Below are positions 46,240 to 58,409 of a DNA stretch of 64,000 nt, in pieces. The translations under genes and the position numbers were made by a program. Position 1 is the stretch's first letter. Every line of letters starts with the position of its first letter. The stretch spans positions 61,113,949 to 61,177,948 of the forward strand of contig OY987298.1 in the NCBI GenBank assembly GCA_963920635.1, given 5' to 3'. The notes under the pieces are model-generated. The model saw nothing but the letters and a program-made list of their open reading frames with translations. It did no database searches and was not told the origin of the DNA. The stretch is from Pseudeuparius sepicola (Eukaryota > Arthropoda > Insecta > Coleoptera > Anthribidae).

Positions 46240-46432
46240 CCGCAGTGGGCCGTAGGTTGGGACAAAGTTCACACTTTTCCCCCTGGTAGAGAATATTCGA
46301 AGAACGAAATTGCTAGCACGTTCCTCGGTTGTCTAACCTGAACTAAATTATTAATAAATACGTGATAAGGTAAAGGGCCGCGGTAGGCAGAAGGTTGGGA
46401 CAAAGTTCACACTTTTCCCCCTGGTAGAGCGC
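46240..46432. repeat. Direct repeat, GGTTGGGACAAAGTTCACAC, two copies
   Basis: GGTTGGGACAAAGTTCACAC followed by TTTTCCCCCTGGTAGAG appears at about 46256 and 46394, about 138 nt apart, each preceded by GGGCCG-rich sequence. Regional GC content is raised. A duplicated promoter or untranslated segment is possible, and no frame is conserved. Confidence 0.7.
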
Positions 46433-46439
46433 AAATTAC

Positions 46440-48260
46440 TAACCTGGAATTTAGCGGGATCAAAGACCCGGTGGAAGCAGGGCCTCCGTGGCTTCCGCAG
46501 GCTGTCTTGTAGCCGGCAATCACGTGACCAAGCGTCGTGCGGCGGCAGCCTATTGGTCGGCGTCGCCGACGTGAATTCGCAAGCGATCCCCTCCACATCG
46601 GTCTTGCTGCGGCGGCTGACGGCCGGGCAGAGCGGCTAAGGGATGAACCATCCCTGGCGCGCCCTCAGCGGCGGCTTCCTTGGATCGGCGATGTCCTAAA
46701 TACCCTGTTTCCCAAAAAGAACGGCGATTCTAATCCCAGTTTAAGCATCCCCTGCGGATCTACCCCTATTCGGTGTTCCTACCCCTCTCAGATAGACTAA
46801 ACATTTTTGATGAATGAATTCTAGCTGGAAACAACCCCACAATTTACTGTATTAATTGCAAATGACTCGGATTAAAGAACGCGGCCCTCCGCGGCAACAG
46901 TAAAAAAATAATTATCGGCATGGATATAAAAACTATGGCGGCCGGGCGCTAGAAATAGTGCGGCGAAAGAATCAAACCGGTGTAAAATAAAAATAAAAGC
47001 CTGGAAACTTAGTAACTTCGTTACAACACTCACGCTCACAGATTACAAAAGGACACTGGTAACAATTATATTGCTATACTGTACATCTTCATACACAAGA
47101 GTGATATTATGAACACCGTCCCTCCACAATCTCCATATCCGGGGAAACATGTGCATGCATTGGGCGACGGAAGAGCGCCTCCCTTCCACCTGGAGCACCT
47201 GCAGAGTGCAGACCCTGCAGCGCATTGGCACAGCGCCCGCTTCCGTCAGGCGGTCGACCTTCGGCCTTCCTTCCGGCCCGACCGCGCTACGGCGCTTATC
47301 AGTCCGATGATTAGTTAACCGCAAACTTTGTAATTAATTCACCTGTGGCAATTAGCTGGCGTTTGCCCCGCATCGCATACTAATTACCGATCGCGACTGA
47401 GATATCGCACTTAAATACACAGCGGCGCAAATCTATAATATCTTCGCTAGAGAACAATCATGAATTTGGCTTTATAAACGTAGTCCGAGTACTCATCTGT
47501 TGCTTGCTGTATTCCTGTGTGTTTAACACATTCTTTATGACCAGGCAAATATAAAACAATGAAGTTTACTATACAGATTGAACAGGAGAACCCAGCGCGG
47601 ACACGAGTGCGGGAGGGGCAAAGACAGGGAGGGAGTAAGTACCTAGTACGTCATCATCATCAAACCCGAGGCCTACAATAAATACAGGCCATGGCGCACA
47701 AAAATCACGTGACCATCTTAGTCCGACGTTACACGTCATTTGTCACATAACTGAAAGCGGCTGCTTGGGTTTTGAGAAGTCTTAAATGTTTAAAGTGTTT
47801 TTAAACGTCTTAGCTTATATTTTAGAAACAAGGTTGTGTCTAGTGCGCGTGTGTCCTGGCGGAGGGGAACCGCCCAGGTGTCATTATGGCCTCTGGGTGG
47901 GAGCCGTGCCGTCCAGGAGTATTGGTGCCGCTCGCACCGAGGCGTGAGCGCTGTAAGGGGAATTCTCCCTCCCGGACCCGGAATGGACATGGACAGTAGA
48001 GCCTGAGACACAGACGGGTGAACTGCTTGCGGGAGATCCACGAGTTCAGACGGTCCGGGTGGCTGGAAGCCGTTCCCGTTGAAAACGTTCGGATTTGTGT
48101 ATTTTTTGTATTCACCATTCACCTTGTGCGAAATAAATCAGTGTTGCAACGTACTCGAGGATTTTTTTGTCGACCCACGCCCTGATACGGTTCCTATTCG
48201 GCTTTTCACGCTGCCGATCAACTGGGACCTCGTCAATATTTACAGTATATTGAGGTGAGT
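46440..48260. other. GC-rich non-coding island with E-box and CCAAT words
   Basis: 46480-46720, 47110-47310 and 47830-48080 are strongly GC-rich against an AT-rich background. TCACGTGACC (CLEAR/M-box type) occurs at 46520-46529 and 47705-47714, and a CCAAT-type CCTATTGGTCGG at about 46549. AATAAA occurs near 48131. All ORFs (at most about 110 residues) are without domains. A TSS region, untranslated exon or solo LTR would each fit, and none can be proven from the sequence. Confidence 0.4.
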
Positions 48261-50369
48261 TTTTTATTTCGTAAAAAATAACCTAAATACCAAATACTGG
48301 GACTGTTTCTATTATATTTATACATATTACAAAAGCCAGGAAGAAAATGTCACCAATTTTCGCCAAAAATGGATTCGTCAAATTCCAACTGAGATTTAAT
48401 TTCTAAAAAAAAACCTTATATGTGTGGCTAACACATTTTCAAGAAAGTGAAAGTGGACAAATGTGTTGTGGGAGGAAAATACCTATAGAGAATATCATCT
48501 AGGCTAAAGGAAGGTGCTGTCCAAACAATTTTTGAGAATGTGCCAAAATATTTGTGCCATTTAACTCTCGGCCCAAAACAGCTGAGGTAGGTTGAAAATA
48601 TTGAAAAAACAATAATTAGAGAAAGCCTGGATGCACAAAACCAATAATGTGTAAAAGATGAAAGAAAACTCACCAAATTGTTACGAAACTTGTTTTTTCT
48701 ACTTATCTCCAAAAATGTTTTACATTATATAGGACTAAGTTGGTCACGTGACTACGCGATTATGCGTTAGCGCCATGGCCTGTCTGTATCGTTGGCCTCG
48801 CATCATACCGTAGACTCCACCCACTGCGCGCGACTCGTCACCCCTCCATCTGTCTCCCCACTTAATACCATAGTGGTACATTGAATATGGGACCTGCAAA
48901 AAAAACCTGTTCAAGCGGTATACTCCTCTTTTACCCTTTCTTTAAAATGTCTATCCTTTATTTCGCCTGACCAATTAGAACCCCATGTCCATGTAAATCG
49001 GACGCGCGCTAATCTTATACTCGAAAACCTCAGTCTAAATAATTGGCATTGAGGCGTCAAATAACATAATTCTGAAAAAAAGTAAAAAATAAATCAAACA
49101 CACTTAAACACTCAAAAGTCTCATGTTGAGCCTCACAATATCTCAACCTGCCATAAAACTATGTACGGACGTTACCCAAGTTTTCCTTTTAAATGACCCT
49201 ATAAAGAAAAGTAGGCGCCATGCATGGACATGGCGGAGGCCAACAGATAGTGTCTCTCGTGGCAATAGGGTGTTCAAGAAAAATAATTTTATTCGAGATT
49301 TTCCAGCTTGTCTATTTCTTATAAAAACCGTAGATTGAGCATCAACATGATATAAATAAATCAGTGTAGCGCGAACAATCAGCATTGGACTCGCGCAGTC
49401 AGCCATTATCTCGTGGGAGAAATACCGATTGGGTGATTGGGTCGGGTTATAGGAGGGGATTATACTATGGAAATTACAGACCACAGATGATTCCCCGTTC
49501 GAGAACTACATGTTTTGCCTGGTAAAATTTTCATATACGTTTTTTTTTTCAAAACTTTGGTGGGAACATGATTGAGACTAAATAATTCAACGATTGAGAT
49601 TAAATAATTCAACGAAATAACCCTACACTATTTTTTCACTAGTAAAAAGCCTGGCGTTCAATTAGTTGCAAAATAGCTTTAAAACACACCAAAGTAGACG
49701 AATACGGGAAAATATCGCCGAAAATTCAGAGGGACGCAGGGAAACGTCAGGTAAACATCGGCCCACAATACACAAACAATGTATCGTGCATGGGCCGAAC
49801 TCGATGATTCACGCGTTACCCTGCCTTGTCGTGCAGGTTGCAGGCAACCAGACCAGCAACTAGTCTGAGGCGTGGAGATGCGAGAGATGCGACGTCGAAG
49901 AAAACTATGCGTCGATTTGATACACATCGACATTCTTTGTAATGCAAAGCGTTCAGTTCAATAACGCCGGCATTAAGAAATCACAGCATTCGTTGTATTT
50001 AGTTTAGATAGATTTTCAATAAGTTTTATTAAAATTATTTTTTTGACACGCAATCAACTATATAATCTAACATTGCCATCGATATCGATAATTATTACGC
50101 ACCACACCAACCTCTACTGTTTTGTGCGTTTGTGTCCAGTTTTTACGTCTGTCAGTCCGTCATCTCTACGAAATTTTCGTGGTTTCGCGAGGCGACAAAG
50201 GTGTATGTGTAGTTTTGTAATTCCTTGGTGTTGCTATGTGAAAACGTAAAAACAAAAAACGCCTATAGATTCAGGATTACCTAGCCTCGGGACCGAGCTC
50301 GGGACTCAGGATTCATATCCTGTTTTCTGTTTTCAAATTTCAAACTAAGCTAGGTAAGCTGAATCCAGG
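48261..50369. other. No gene recognised
   Basis: A third GGTCACGTGAC motif lies at 48742-48752. ORFs here lack recognisable domains. No repeats other than short AT tracts. Confidence 0.4.
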
Positions 50370-50699
50370 CGAACCTCGAGTACCTAAATCTAGCAACGCT
50401 GCGGCTGTACAGATTCAAATCGATTCTTATTTATGTATTTTTTAAATTTGTTTGAGTAAAAAGGTATTTTCATCCTTTCTAAAACAACGGCAACACCGCG
50501 GACAATCACTTCCAGCTGATAGTACGTTCCGAGGCCATATTGGTTGACGTAATTAGAGGCAGAGACTTACAGGGAAAATAGGGGTTTTTACCCTTATTTT
50601 TAAGATCATAAAAAAAATCTAAATATATTTTTATATGTTTTCTTAAGCCACCCTGCGCACGTGGTAAATTTTTTTGTACTGGAGTGATAGTTAACCCTG
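50370..50699. repeat. Right-end fragment of the CAGGGTTAAC element (relative of 21236-23212)
   Basis: Shares CGGCTGTAC, ATTCAAATCGATT, AAAAAGGTATTTTCATCCTT and CCACCCTGCGCACGTGGTAA with 22670-23212 in the same order, and ends GTTAACCCTG like that element. The left end and GC-rich interior are missing. Confidence 0.82.
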
Positions 50700-50703
50700 T
50701 ATA

Positions 50704-51420
50704 CAGGGTGTAAATGAATAAGTACGAAAAAATTCAAGGGGTGAATCTTTGAGGGATTCTAAGACCAAAAGTCTATATAAACATAAGTCCGCTATTGCTT
50801 CGTTTTCAAAATACAGGGTGTCAAACATTTTTTACTAATTATTATAATAAAACAAAAAAATATATAGCTAGAATTACCGTTTACAGCAATTTTTAAGACT
50901 AGAATAAACTAGTACTATGGAAAAAATATCGGGTATACCCTAGTTTTTGTTAATTGGTAGTTTTAATTTTTTATTATGTTGTCCCGAAGACATGCAATAA
51001 AGTGATTTTTATTTTTTTTTCTCAAAAACGAAGCGAGATACGGGAATAATTAAAGAGACAAAAAAGTTGTATTTTTAGTTGCTGAATGCGAACAAAAATT
51101 TTTTAAAAAAGTCAGTGCGCACATTTCTTTTACAAAATTATTGGTTAAAGTGCCCTCGGGACGCCACTGTACTTAATAATTTTAATCTAGTGGGGGCTAA
51201 ATTAGCCTCTTTCTACCATAAATAACACTGCCAAATTTCAACAAAATCGGCTAAAGATTATTAAGATATTTACGAAAAAAGCGATTTTTTAAGAAGAGTT
51301 TGACACCCTGTATCTTGAAAAGGAAGCATTACCGAACCTATGTTTATATAAACTTTTCGTCTTATAATCACTCAAAGATTCTCCACTTGAATTTTTTCGC
51401 ACTTATTCATTTACACCCTG
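50704..51420. mobile_element. 717-bp MITE, CAGGGTGTAAATGAATAAGT ends, TA duplication
   Basis: The left 120 bp (CAGGGTGTAAATGAATAAGT through TATATAAACATA and an inner ACAGGGTGTC) is mirrored at 51299-51420. TA lies outside the ends. The interior is AT-rich and non-coding. A half copy lies at 23217-23365, in both cases abutting the CAGGGTTAAC element. Confidence 0.85.
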
Positions 51421-53386
51421 TATAGCTATCATGAATAAGCTTTATTTGTCACCAAAAAAGTTGCAGTTTATAGCCCTTCGTTCCTAGGATCGAAAAGTTT
51501 ATTTGCACCGCAGCGGAATCTATACGCCAATATCAAAATGAACGCTTAGCAGTTGCAAATAAAGCTCTCTTCACGTCCTAGCGAACGGCGTTTGCAGAAT
51601 GAAAATATCTCTTTTTGTTCCCGAGATAGCGGCGACGGGAGCCCTTATTGGGACACCCTGTATAGAACCGAGTTGAGTTCTCTTTTCGATTCTAAAGAAG
51701 ATCCTGTATTAGGAACCTCAACAATAGCCATTTCTATATCGAAACCCTCAAGAGAAAATAGCACAAATCCTCAACTAGCATAACCCAGCCAACTTCCATT
51801 TTATTCCCTCTGTTGCATCGCTGTCGAAGCCCTCCAACGCGCCCGGCTGCATCCAACCTATCCGAGAGCCCGGGAGTGCATGCCGAGTGCATTTGCCGTA
51901 AAGTTTTATTGTGTAGTTTAATTCCTAAACTTCGAATCGAATTTAGTTTATGTACGTCTGGAGTCTTTCGACAAATGCCCCGGCCATATTTCCCTAGGTC
52001 GTCACGTGCGCCGATTGTGCAGGATTGTTTAAAACGACAAAATAGGTTGATAACAATTGATACTATAAAGTCAATCATTATTATACGTATTTTTCTTGGC
52101 GTTGGCTTGATTAAGGTGTTCGAATCTAGCTTAGCCTGCCATGTATAGATTTTGTTACGTCGTTTTGAACCGCGGCCATTTTATATGTGGCAGACAAAGC
52201 GAGCAGGTACGTTGTGAGTTAATTTCGTAAATTTGCGAATTAAAAGTAACAGTGCAGAAGTGAAAAGCGAGATCCCGGGATTTCGTTTCACGCAGGTAAA
52301 TATTTAAGAAGCTACCTTTGAAAGAAGCCCTGAAACTTTATTTTTCTTAATATAACCTCTTCAAATTCCTTCTACCTTTTATAGGACCAACATAATTATT
52401 TTTTAACATGGTTTTTATTGAAAATTTCTTAGTTGATTATGATAAGTTCATAAAATATGGGCTGGTTTCCATGGGCGTGCATTATTTATTTTATTTTGAT
52501 TGATTGGAAATCGTCCCAAATAAATATATTTCAGCACTTGACACTAGTTTTACACTTGGGAAATTATTTGCACCTTTTCATTTTTAACATTTTTGTGATA
52601 TTGGCTAAGAACGCGTTTCATGCTACGACACTGGCCTGTCGTGCGGTAACACGGCCACGACCGCTGTTATAGGCGTCCCCTCTCTTTCTTGTCTAAATAA
52701 ATAACTTACTAACAGTTGGAAAACTTCGTTAAGGTCTTGACAAAGAGAAAAACAAAAATTAAACACGAGATCAGTCGAAATGATGAAATGGGTGTGCTGT
52801 TCAGGGGTTGATTTTTTTTGCGATTTTCACCGAAATGTGACCTCGGAAAATGTTATACGCAGAAATTGTAGATATTAAAAAAATCTACATTAAGTAAGTC
52901 TTATGTTACTGAAATCTGGGAAGTAAGTAGTTTCCGAGATATTCACATTTAAAATTTTATTGGCCTTTTTCACTTTAAATAAGAACAATGGAAAAATCAA
53001 GTTTATATTTTCCGTCCACACGGCAATGGTGACCCACGTGTTCGGCAAACTAAAGCATAACATATTATTACCCAACTTATACAACTCTGTGTTCGTCATA
53101 CGTCTTTACTTTAAAGATGGAATATGACATTTTATTGTGGGTGAAGAGTCGTTTCGTAAATTATGAAAGTTCTAACAAGGTTCCAAGATCTTTTCAGCAA
53201 AGCGAATGGGCCCGGAGGTGTAGCATGAAAACTTTCAGACAACTTACCTATCACACTACACAAATTCATTAGCGTTCATTACGAAGTTATAGAGAACAGG
53301 AAATTACTTAGTGGAATTCTGTCATTTTCCTAATTAGGTACATTTTCCAGCGCATACTTATTATATAAATAATTAATGACGGAATA
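51421..53386. other. No gene recognised; possible untranslated exon near 52.2 kb
   Basis: GCGGCCATTTT near 52172 is a Pleiohomeotic/YY1-type word. CACGCAG then GTAAAT near 52291-52300 and GAGCAG then GTACGT near 52202-52212 look like splice donors, so a 5' untranslated exon is possible. An orphan CACCCTGTAT end lies at about 51653-51662. Confidence 0.3.
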
Positions 53387-53388
53387 TA

Positions 53389-55348
53389 CAGGGTGGCCCA
53401 CCACGAACTGCATCGATCTATATATCGAAAACTAAAAGTAGGAAAATTATGAAAATTTGACGCCGATGGGCGCTGCTCAACTAAAATATTTTGGTGAATC
53501 TGGCACTTCCGGTTATACCGGACGTCGATATCAACTTTCTTATCTCAAATGGAACACCCTGTATATTATTGCATTTTTGGATTCTAGGCATCATTTTGGA
53601 ACAAAAACATGCAACATGTCCTATGTCTAAATCCAACCGTTTTTGAGATATTTGCATTTTTCCGAAAAAAATTACAGGTGCAGACCTAAAGTCAATTAGC
53701 AATTTATACGAGGAAACCGCGAAATTTCAAAACGAATTTTTGGCATCGTGTAACAGAAGCCCTTACCTAGTGATCTCTGCTGACAAATAAATCCGTTCTT
53801 ATACAGGGTGTTCACAAAATATGAATAAAAATTACATTCAAAATGTGCTTAAATCTCGAAATTTTCAAATGGAAACCCCCATTTTTTTTAATGCGATCTT
53901 ATCCACCACTAAAAATGATGACAACTTTGTGTAAGGTTTCCTATACCTAAATGCAGTAATTTTCGATTAATTTACGAAAAACCCACTGTTCGCCCATAAA
54001 ATGCAGGGTTTGCTTAACGCTTGGAAAATCATAGCCGTGGACATTGAAAAGACAATCGCGGCTGAGGAAATGTCACTTGGTCACTTGTCAACAATAATGC
54101 CGGCGCGCTTAAATTACACAAACGAAGATTATGTATCGCACGTTCTTAATATTACTTTGTTGCATTCTCCGTAGATAATAAACAAATTTAAATAATCTTC
54201 ATTTGTGTAATTTCTCAGACCGCGAGTTCTGAATTGCCGGTGCATGTTAACAAACACCGAGGGACGCGGATGGCGCCTATTTGGAAATCGCCTCCGGTTT
54301 TCTCTGGCTGCTTCCGCAGAGTTCCCATTTGCAACTCCATAGCAGAAATGGATGTCAGCCTGCTCTTCATTTGTAAATTGGAACGGCATTTTAATTATTA
54401 ACAAAGACAAACTGCGGCGCTGCTACGTTCATCTACTGGATGATAGATTATTGTATTATTAACTGTCAATAAGATTTTCTTTTCCATGGCACACTTATCT
54501 TCACCAGTACGGCGATGCAGAAAGGACATTAGTATTTTGCCGATGGATTTTGTAGTCAAAGGAAATAAGACAATTTTTAAATAACATTTTATGGGCGGAA
54601 GAATCATGTTTTACTCGTCGTGGTATAATTTAGAATTCTACAAATTTAGAATTATAAAAATTATTAAGAAATAATACTAGATTTGATAAAAATGTTAAAA
54701 TGATAATAAAGTAATGTACCTCAAACCAAGTGCCAGTTTATTTTTAAAATTGTTTCCATAAAATTAAAAATAAAATAGCTGAATCCGATAAGTGTTCCAT
54801 AATTAATTTCTGTTATTTGCGATATTTATCAATAATCTTAGAAAACACATTTTTAGGCAAAAAAGGCTGAGATGGAAACGAAATAATTCATTTACTACAC
54901 AACCGTGGCAGATACAAAAAAATGTCAAGATACACTTTTTGTAGAGAATTGAAAGAACTTTACGAAAAAATTTTTTTTTTAAAAAATTTACGTTGATGTG
55001 AGACAGGTCCGTACTAATTACTTTTTAAATTTAGTGATAGTGAAAACCCATAACTCCACCACTGGTTATTTCAGGACCTTCATATTATCACTAAATATCG
55101 TAGTCAAAAAGGTGGTACTACACATCAAATTTGGTTTAAATATCTCCACTGGTTCGGACAGTGTAAAAAATACTTCATATTTTTTCCAACACTTCAACGC
55201 CCTGTATCTCGGAAACTAAGCTTTCCCCGATATATGTTGATATAAAATTTTCATTTTAGATTATCTTTTTCTATCTAATGTTAAAGTCCTACCACATAAA
55301 AGTGAACCACCCTGTATAGATCGATGCAGTTCGTGGTGGGCCACCCTG
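53389..55348. mobile_element. 2-kb TIR element, CAGGGTGGCCCACCACGAAC ends, TA duplication, with DUF4817 relics
   Basis: CAGGGTGGCCCACCACGAAC continues through TGCATCGATCTATA and is perfectly mirrored at 55312-55348. TA lies outside both ends (53387-53388 and 55349-55350). Several other CAGGGTG-type ends are nested inside (near 53570, 53803 and 55200). Transposase N-terminal relics lie at 54081-54389. These end sequences and the TA duplication fit a mariner/Tc-like family. Confidence 0.85.
54081..54389 (-). pseudogene. DUF4817-type transposase N-terminus relic, partly inverted
   Basis: From 54389 on the minus strand the frame reads MPFQFTNEEQADIHFCYGVA and NGNSAEAARENRRRFPNRRH, ending near HRQFRTRGL. 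This is the helix-turn-helix DUF4817 domain that heads many insect mariner-like transposases. It then runs into NYTNEDYLNLFIIYGECNKV, which is itself a second DUF4817 start. The + strand at 54099-54140 holds a third start, MPARLNYTNEDY, as the inverse of that segment. The catalytic domain is absent. The element is a scrambled derivative. Confidence 0.82.
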
Positions 55349-55350
55349 TA

Positions 55351-55982
55351 TAAGGTTCCTACTAAAGCAAGTTTGTTAAATTAAATTAAAAAATAGTAGT
55401 GAATCACCCTGTATAATTGCATATTTTTTTATTTAAAAAATTACTGCGGCAGAGATTTCTATGATGTTTTCGAATGTTCTGTCAACAGACTAGAAAGTAC
55501 AACCCATTTCTAGAAAAAATATTAACAGTATTCTTTAAAATACAGGTCTTCCCCAAATTACACAATTTAACCTGTAGATTGTTATACCTGCTCCCGAGCC
55601 TGCTCCCTAAGAAGGCAGGAATCTATCTGAATCAATTTCACATTGAATTGTTCGCAGGTAAATCTCGTTATATAGCCTTCTATTGCCTACAAATTCATAA
55701 ATATACTAGCAGAAAGTGGTGTAGTAAAATAATTATAGCATGCCGTAAACTTTCCAAGCTACATTCCTCTGGTCCTATCCTATTTGCTTTCTCGAAAAGA
55801 GCTTATGAACTTGTTCAAACTTTCATAATATACAACTTGGAGCTTGGAGCCTGCTCTTTGCCCCTAATATGTCATGTTCGGTCTTTAAGGTATAACTAGG
55901 AGGTTAGGGACAGAGTAAAATTTATAATTTGTTAGCAGTTTGTCGGACGACACCAAGTGTAAGTAAGTAAGATAGGCTGGCT
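55351..55982. other. No gene recognised
   Basis: An orphan CACCCTGTAT end lies near 55404-55413. The 141-residue ORF at 55474-55899 shows no domain and ordinary AT-rich composition, so it is not called. Confidence 0.4.
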
Positions 55983-56013
55983 CCAAGGTTGTTGGAGTTT
56001 CCAACAACCTTGG
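55983..56013. repeat. Perfect 31-nt hairpin
   Basis: CCAAGGTTGTTGGA and its exact inverse TCCAACAACCTTGG surround a loop of three bases, between two GGCTGGCT words. This looks like a small palindromic insertion rather than a terminator. Confidence 0.8.
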
Positions 56014-56304
56014 GCTGGCTCTATCGGTGGGTCGGCGATCGCCAACTGCGCTCCCGCTCCCTCCAGGCACCCCTCAGCGTCATTGGGTGCCACGTCACGC
56101 GGACCACGCCTGTGCATCAGGGCGATGAATACTTAGTAGTCCCTATTAGTTTAATTTATTATCTATTTGTATCAGTTTCCGAGTATTTTAGGTATTAGGC
56201 GCTTGCTCCCACTCCCTGGATTCCGGATTTCATCCAACGATCCAAATATGAGTATACCAAAAAATATACTGTTCCCACCATCAGGGGAGACCAAGGAGAA
56301 ATAT

Positions 56305-56675
56305 ATTAAGGGGGGGTTGCCGACAGAGAAAGTGAGGTTAGATTTCGTATTTTTTTAACTTGTAGGTATAGCATAAAATCTAATAACATTTTACCTGGCA
56401 AAAATTTAGTACACACATCTCTGTCTTCGTCTTCATTTTAAACATAAGATCTTACAAGCAATGTTTTGTTTTATAGGTTATGAAAACCTTGGGAAAAATA
56501 CCTAATAATTCCAGTGCATATGCTTTTAAGATTTTATGATTAAAATGAAGACATAAATGTTTGTACTAAATTTTTGCCGGGTAAAATTTTATTAGATTTT
56601 ATGCTATATCTACAACTTAAAAAAATACGAAATCTAACCTCAATTTCTCTGTTGACACCCCCCCCCTTAAATTAA
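56305..56675. repeat. 370-bp foldback MITE, TTAAGGGGGGG ends
   Basis: The left arm TTAAGGGGGGG, GTGAGGTTAGATTTCGTATT and AAAATCTAATAA is mirrored on the right, ending CCCCCCCCCTTAA. Arms are about 160 bp and imperfect. There is no ORF of interest. Confidence 0.82.
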
Positions 56676-58409
56676 ATTTAAATTGCTATTAGAAAAATGT
56701 AAATGATTATCATCTAAATAGGTCGACCTAAACTTCTTCTTCTATCTAAACTTTTTGTTTATATTTTTTTGGATATGATAAGATTATTGTATCCTAGTCA
56801 AATTTTCGTGATATGCATTAAGAATTTTAGCAATGTTTCACCCAGTGAATTTTTAGACACTATTTGACTTTGGTCACTATGGCAGTACAGTGGTCTCGCA
56901 GAATAGCTAGGACGTTGACAGTTCGTTTGAGATTTGCCAAACTCCCTAAATTACCCGGAACGACAGGAAAAATTAGGGACGTATTAGGAAGTATTGGTTA
57001 AGCTGAATTGCATTGTAAAACAGTAATTATTTTATAAAAAATCTATTTCCCTGAATAAAAACATAATTACCCACCGACACAATATGGCGCCCCTACGGGA
57101 CCGAGCCCTATTTTTGAAGTGCGCAAGTGCGCTACTGAAGTAAAACCACCCTAGTAGTAATAATTATTATTATGCTTTCTCACGATGTAGAAAGGACACA
57201 GTAAGCCACTAAAGAAGTTGTGCTATTCTTAATTATTTTTCTCTGTTTTTTGAAGTTTCCATATTTAATCATTCAGAATTAGAAGTATTTGCTAAACTCC
57301 AAGCTTTGAATAAAAGGACCCTAGGAAGGAGCAAATTTGGGCTTAACGCTCGACCGGGACAGTCTCTGCATATGGCGCTTTTACAGTGGCGCACACCTTT
57401 GATTTGTTTCGAAAAACTAATCGAGGCAGAAGTCGTCAGTTTTCGTGAAATCAGTACCTACAATACAGGCAAAAAATTATAAGGCACGTTTATATCTTTA
57501 AGTTTAGGAATCCTTCATAAAATATAGCAATTTTAATTTTAAATTTCCAATTATGAGTAAGTGGTACTTACACAAACTCCTATGCCAGTTTTGTGTATGA
57601 CCTCAAAAGTTAATTTAAATTATCATAAAATTACTTTCCTATGGATTATTATTATCCTCACACATTTAGTTTTGCATGACAGGAAAGAGCCACAAGCCGC
57701 ACAGCTAAACATAATAACTTGAATTGACATACATACTGACACCTGCCACCGAGCAAATTATCAAAATATTGTGTGAAAACTTAGTTACTACTCAGGGCGA
57801 TTTCCGTCCTTGGTACTTTATAATACCCATAGAGCTTTGACTCCTTCCTGGGATTCTATATTCAAAGACTCCAAGTGATGGGTACCTGCTAATAATTATT
57901 ACTAAACGTGATATCTCTAGCGTAAACAGGTGTTATTATTTATTAAGAAAAAGTACCTAGTTGATTCGTTAATACTTCCCTGCTCAACGAATAAAATATA
58001 TTTATTATTTTTTACCACACTCGAGTAATAAGTAATCTAATAGTCTTTAATGGAATTGAAATTTATTCGATACGAGTCAGTTCCCTCAAAACAGTGCTAA
58101 AGAATGTGTGTATTGCCGATCTGAAACATTTGGGACATAACGAATTCAAATCTGAATATACTTGAAAAAGAAAATTTCTCCTAGTACCAATTATAGCAAA
58201 AAGCGAAAGTTTTAGTCTCACTTCTCTGATCTGCCTACTCAAAATTACATCCACTTACATTCAAATATATCAATATGTGATTTAAATGAAAAAGTTCTGT
58301 AACATATTTCGACAATTGAAGCGTTCCCTCGAAAAAGGCACTATGTTACATACGACAAAATAGAAAAAATGAACTAAAACGATTTCCCATGATTTTTTTT
58401 ATTACCGTA
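56676..58409. other. No feature recognised
   Basis: AT-rich, with no supported coding or repeat structure. Confidence 0.4.

Noticed and set aside
47790..48122. Possible LTR or coding exon in the GC-rich block near 48 kb
   Set aside because: AATAAA and GC content fit an LTR, but no partner copy, TG...CA boundary with target duplication or primer-binding site could be placed.
55474..55899. 141-residue plus-strand ORF
   Set aside because: Some continuous length but no domain or codon bias, and nothing homologous noticed. Chance is sufficient at this window size.
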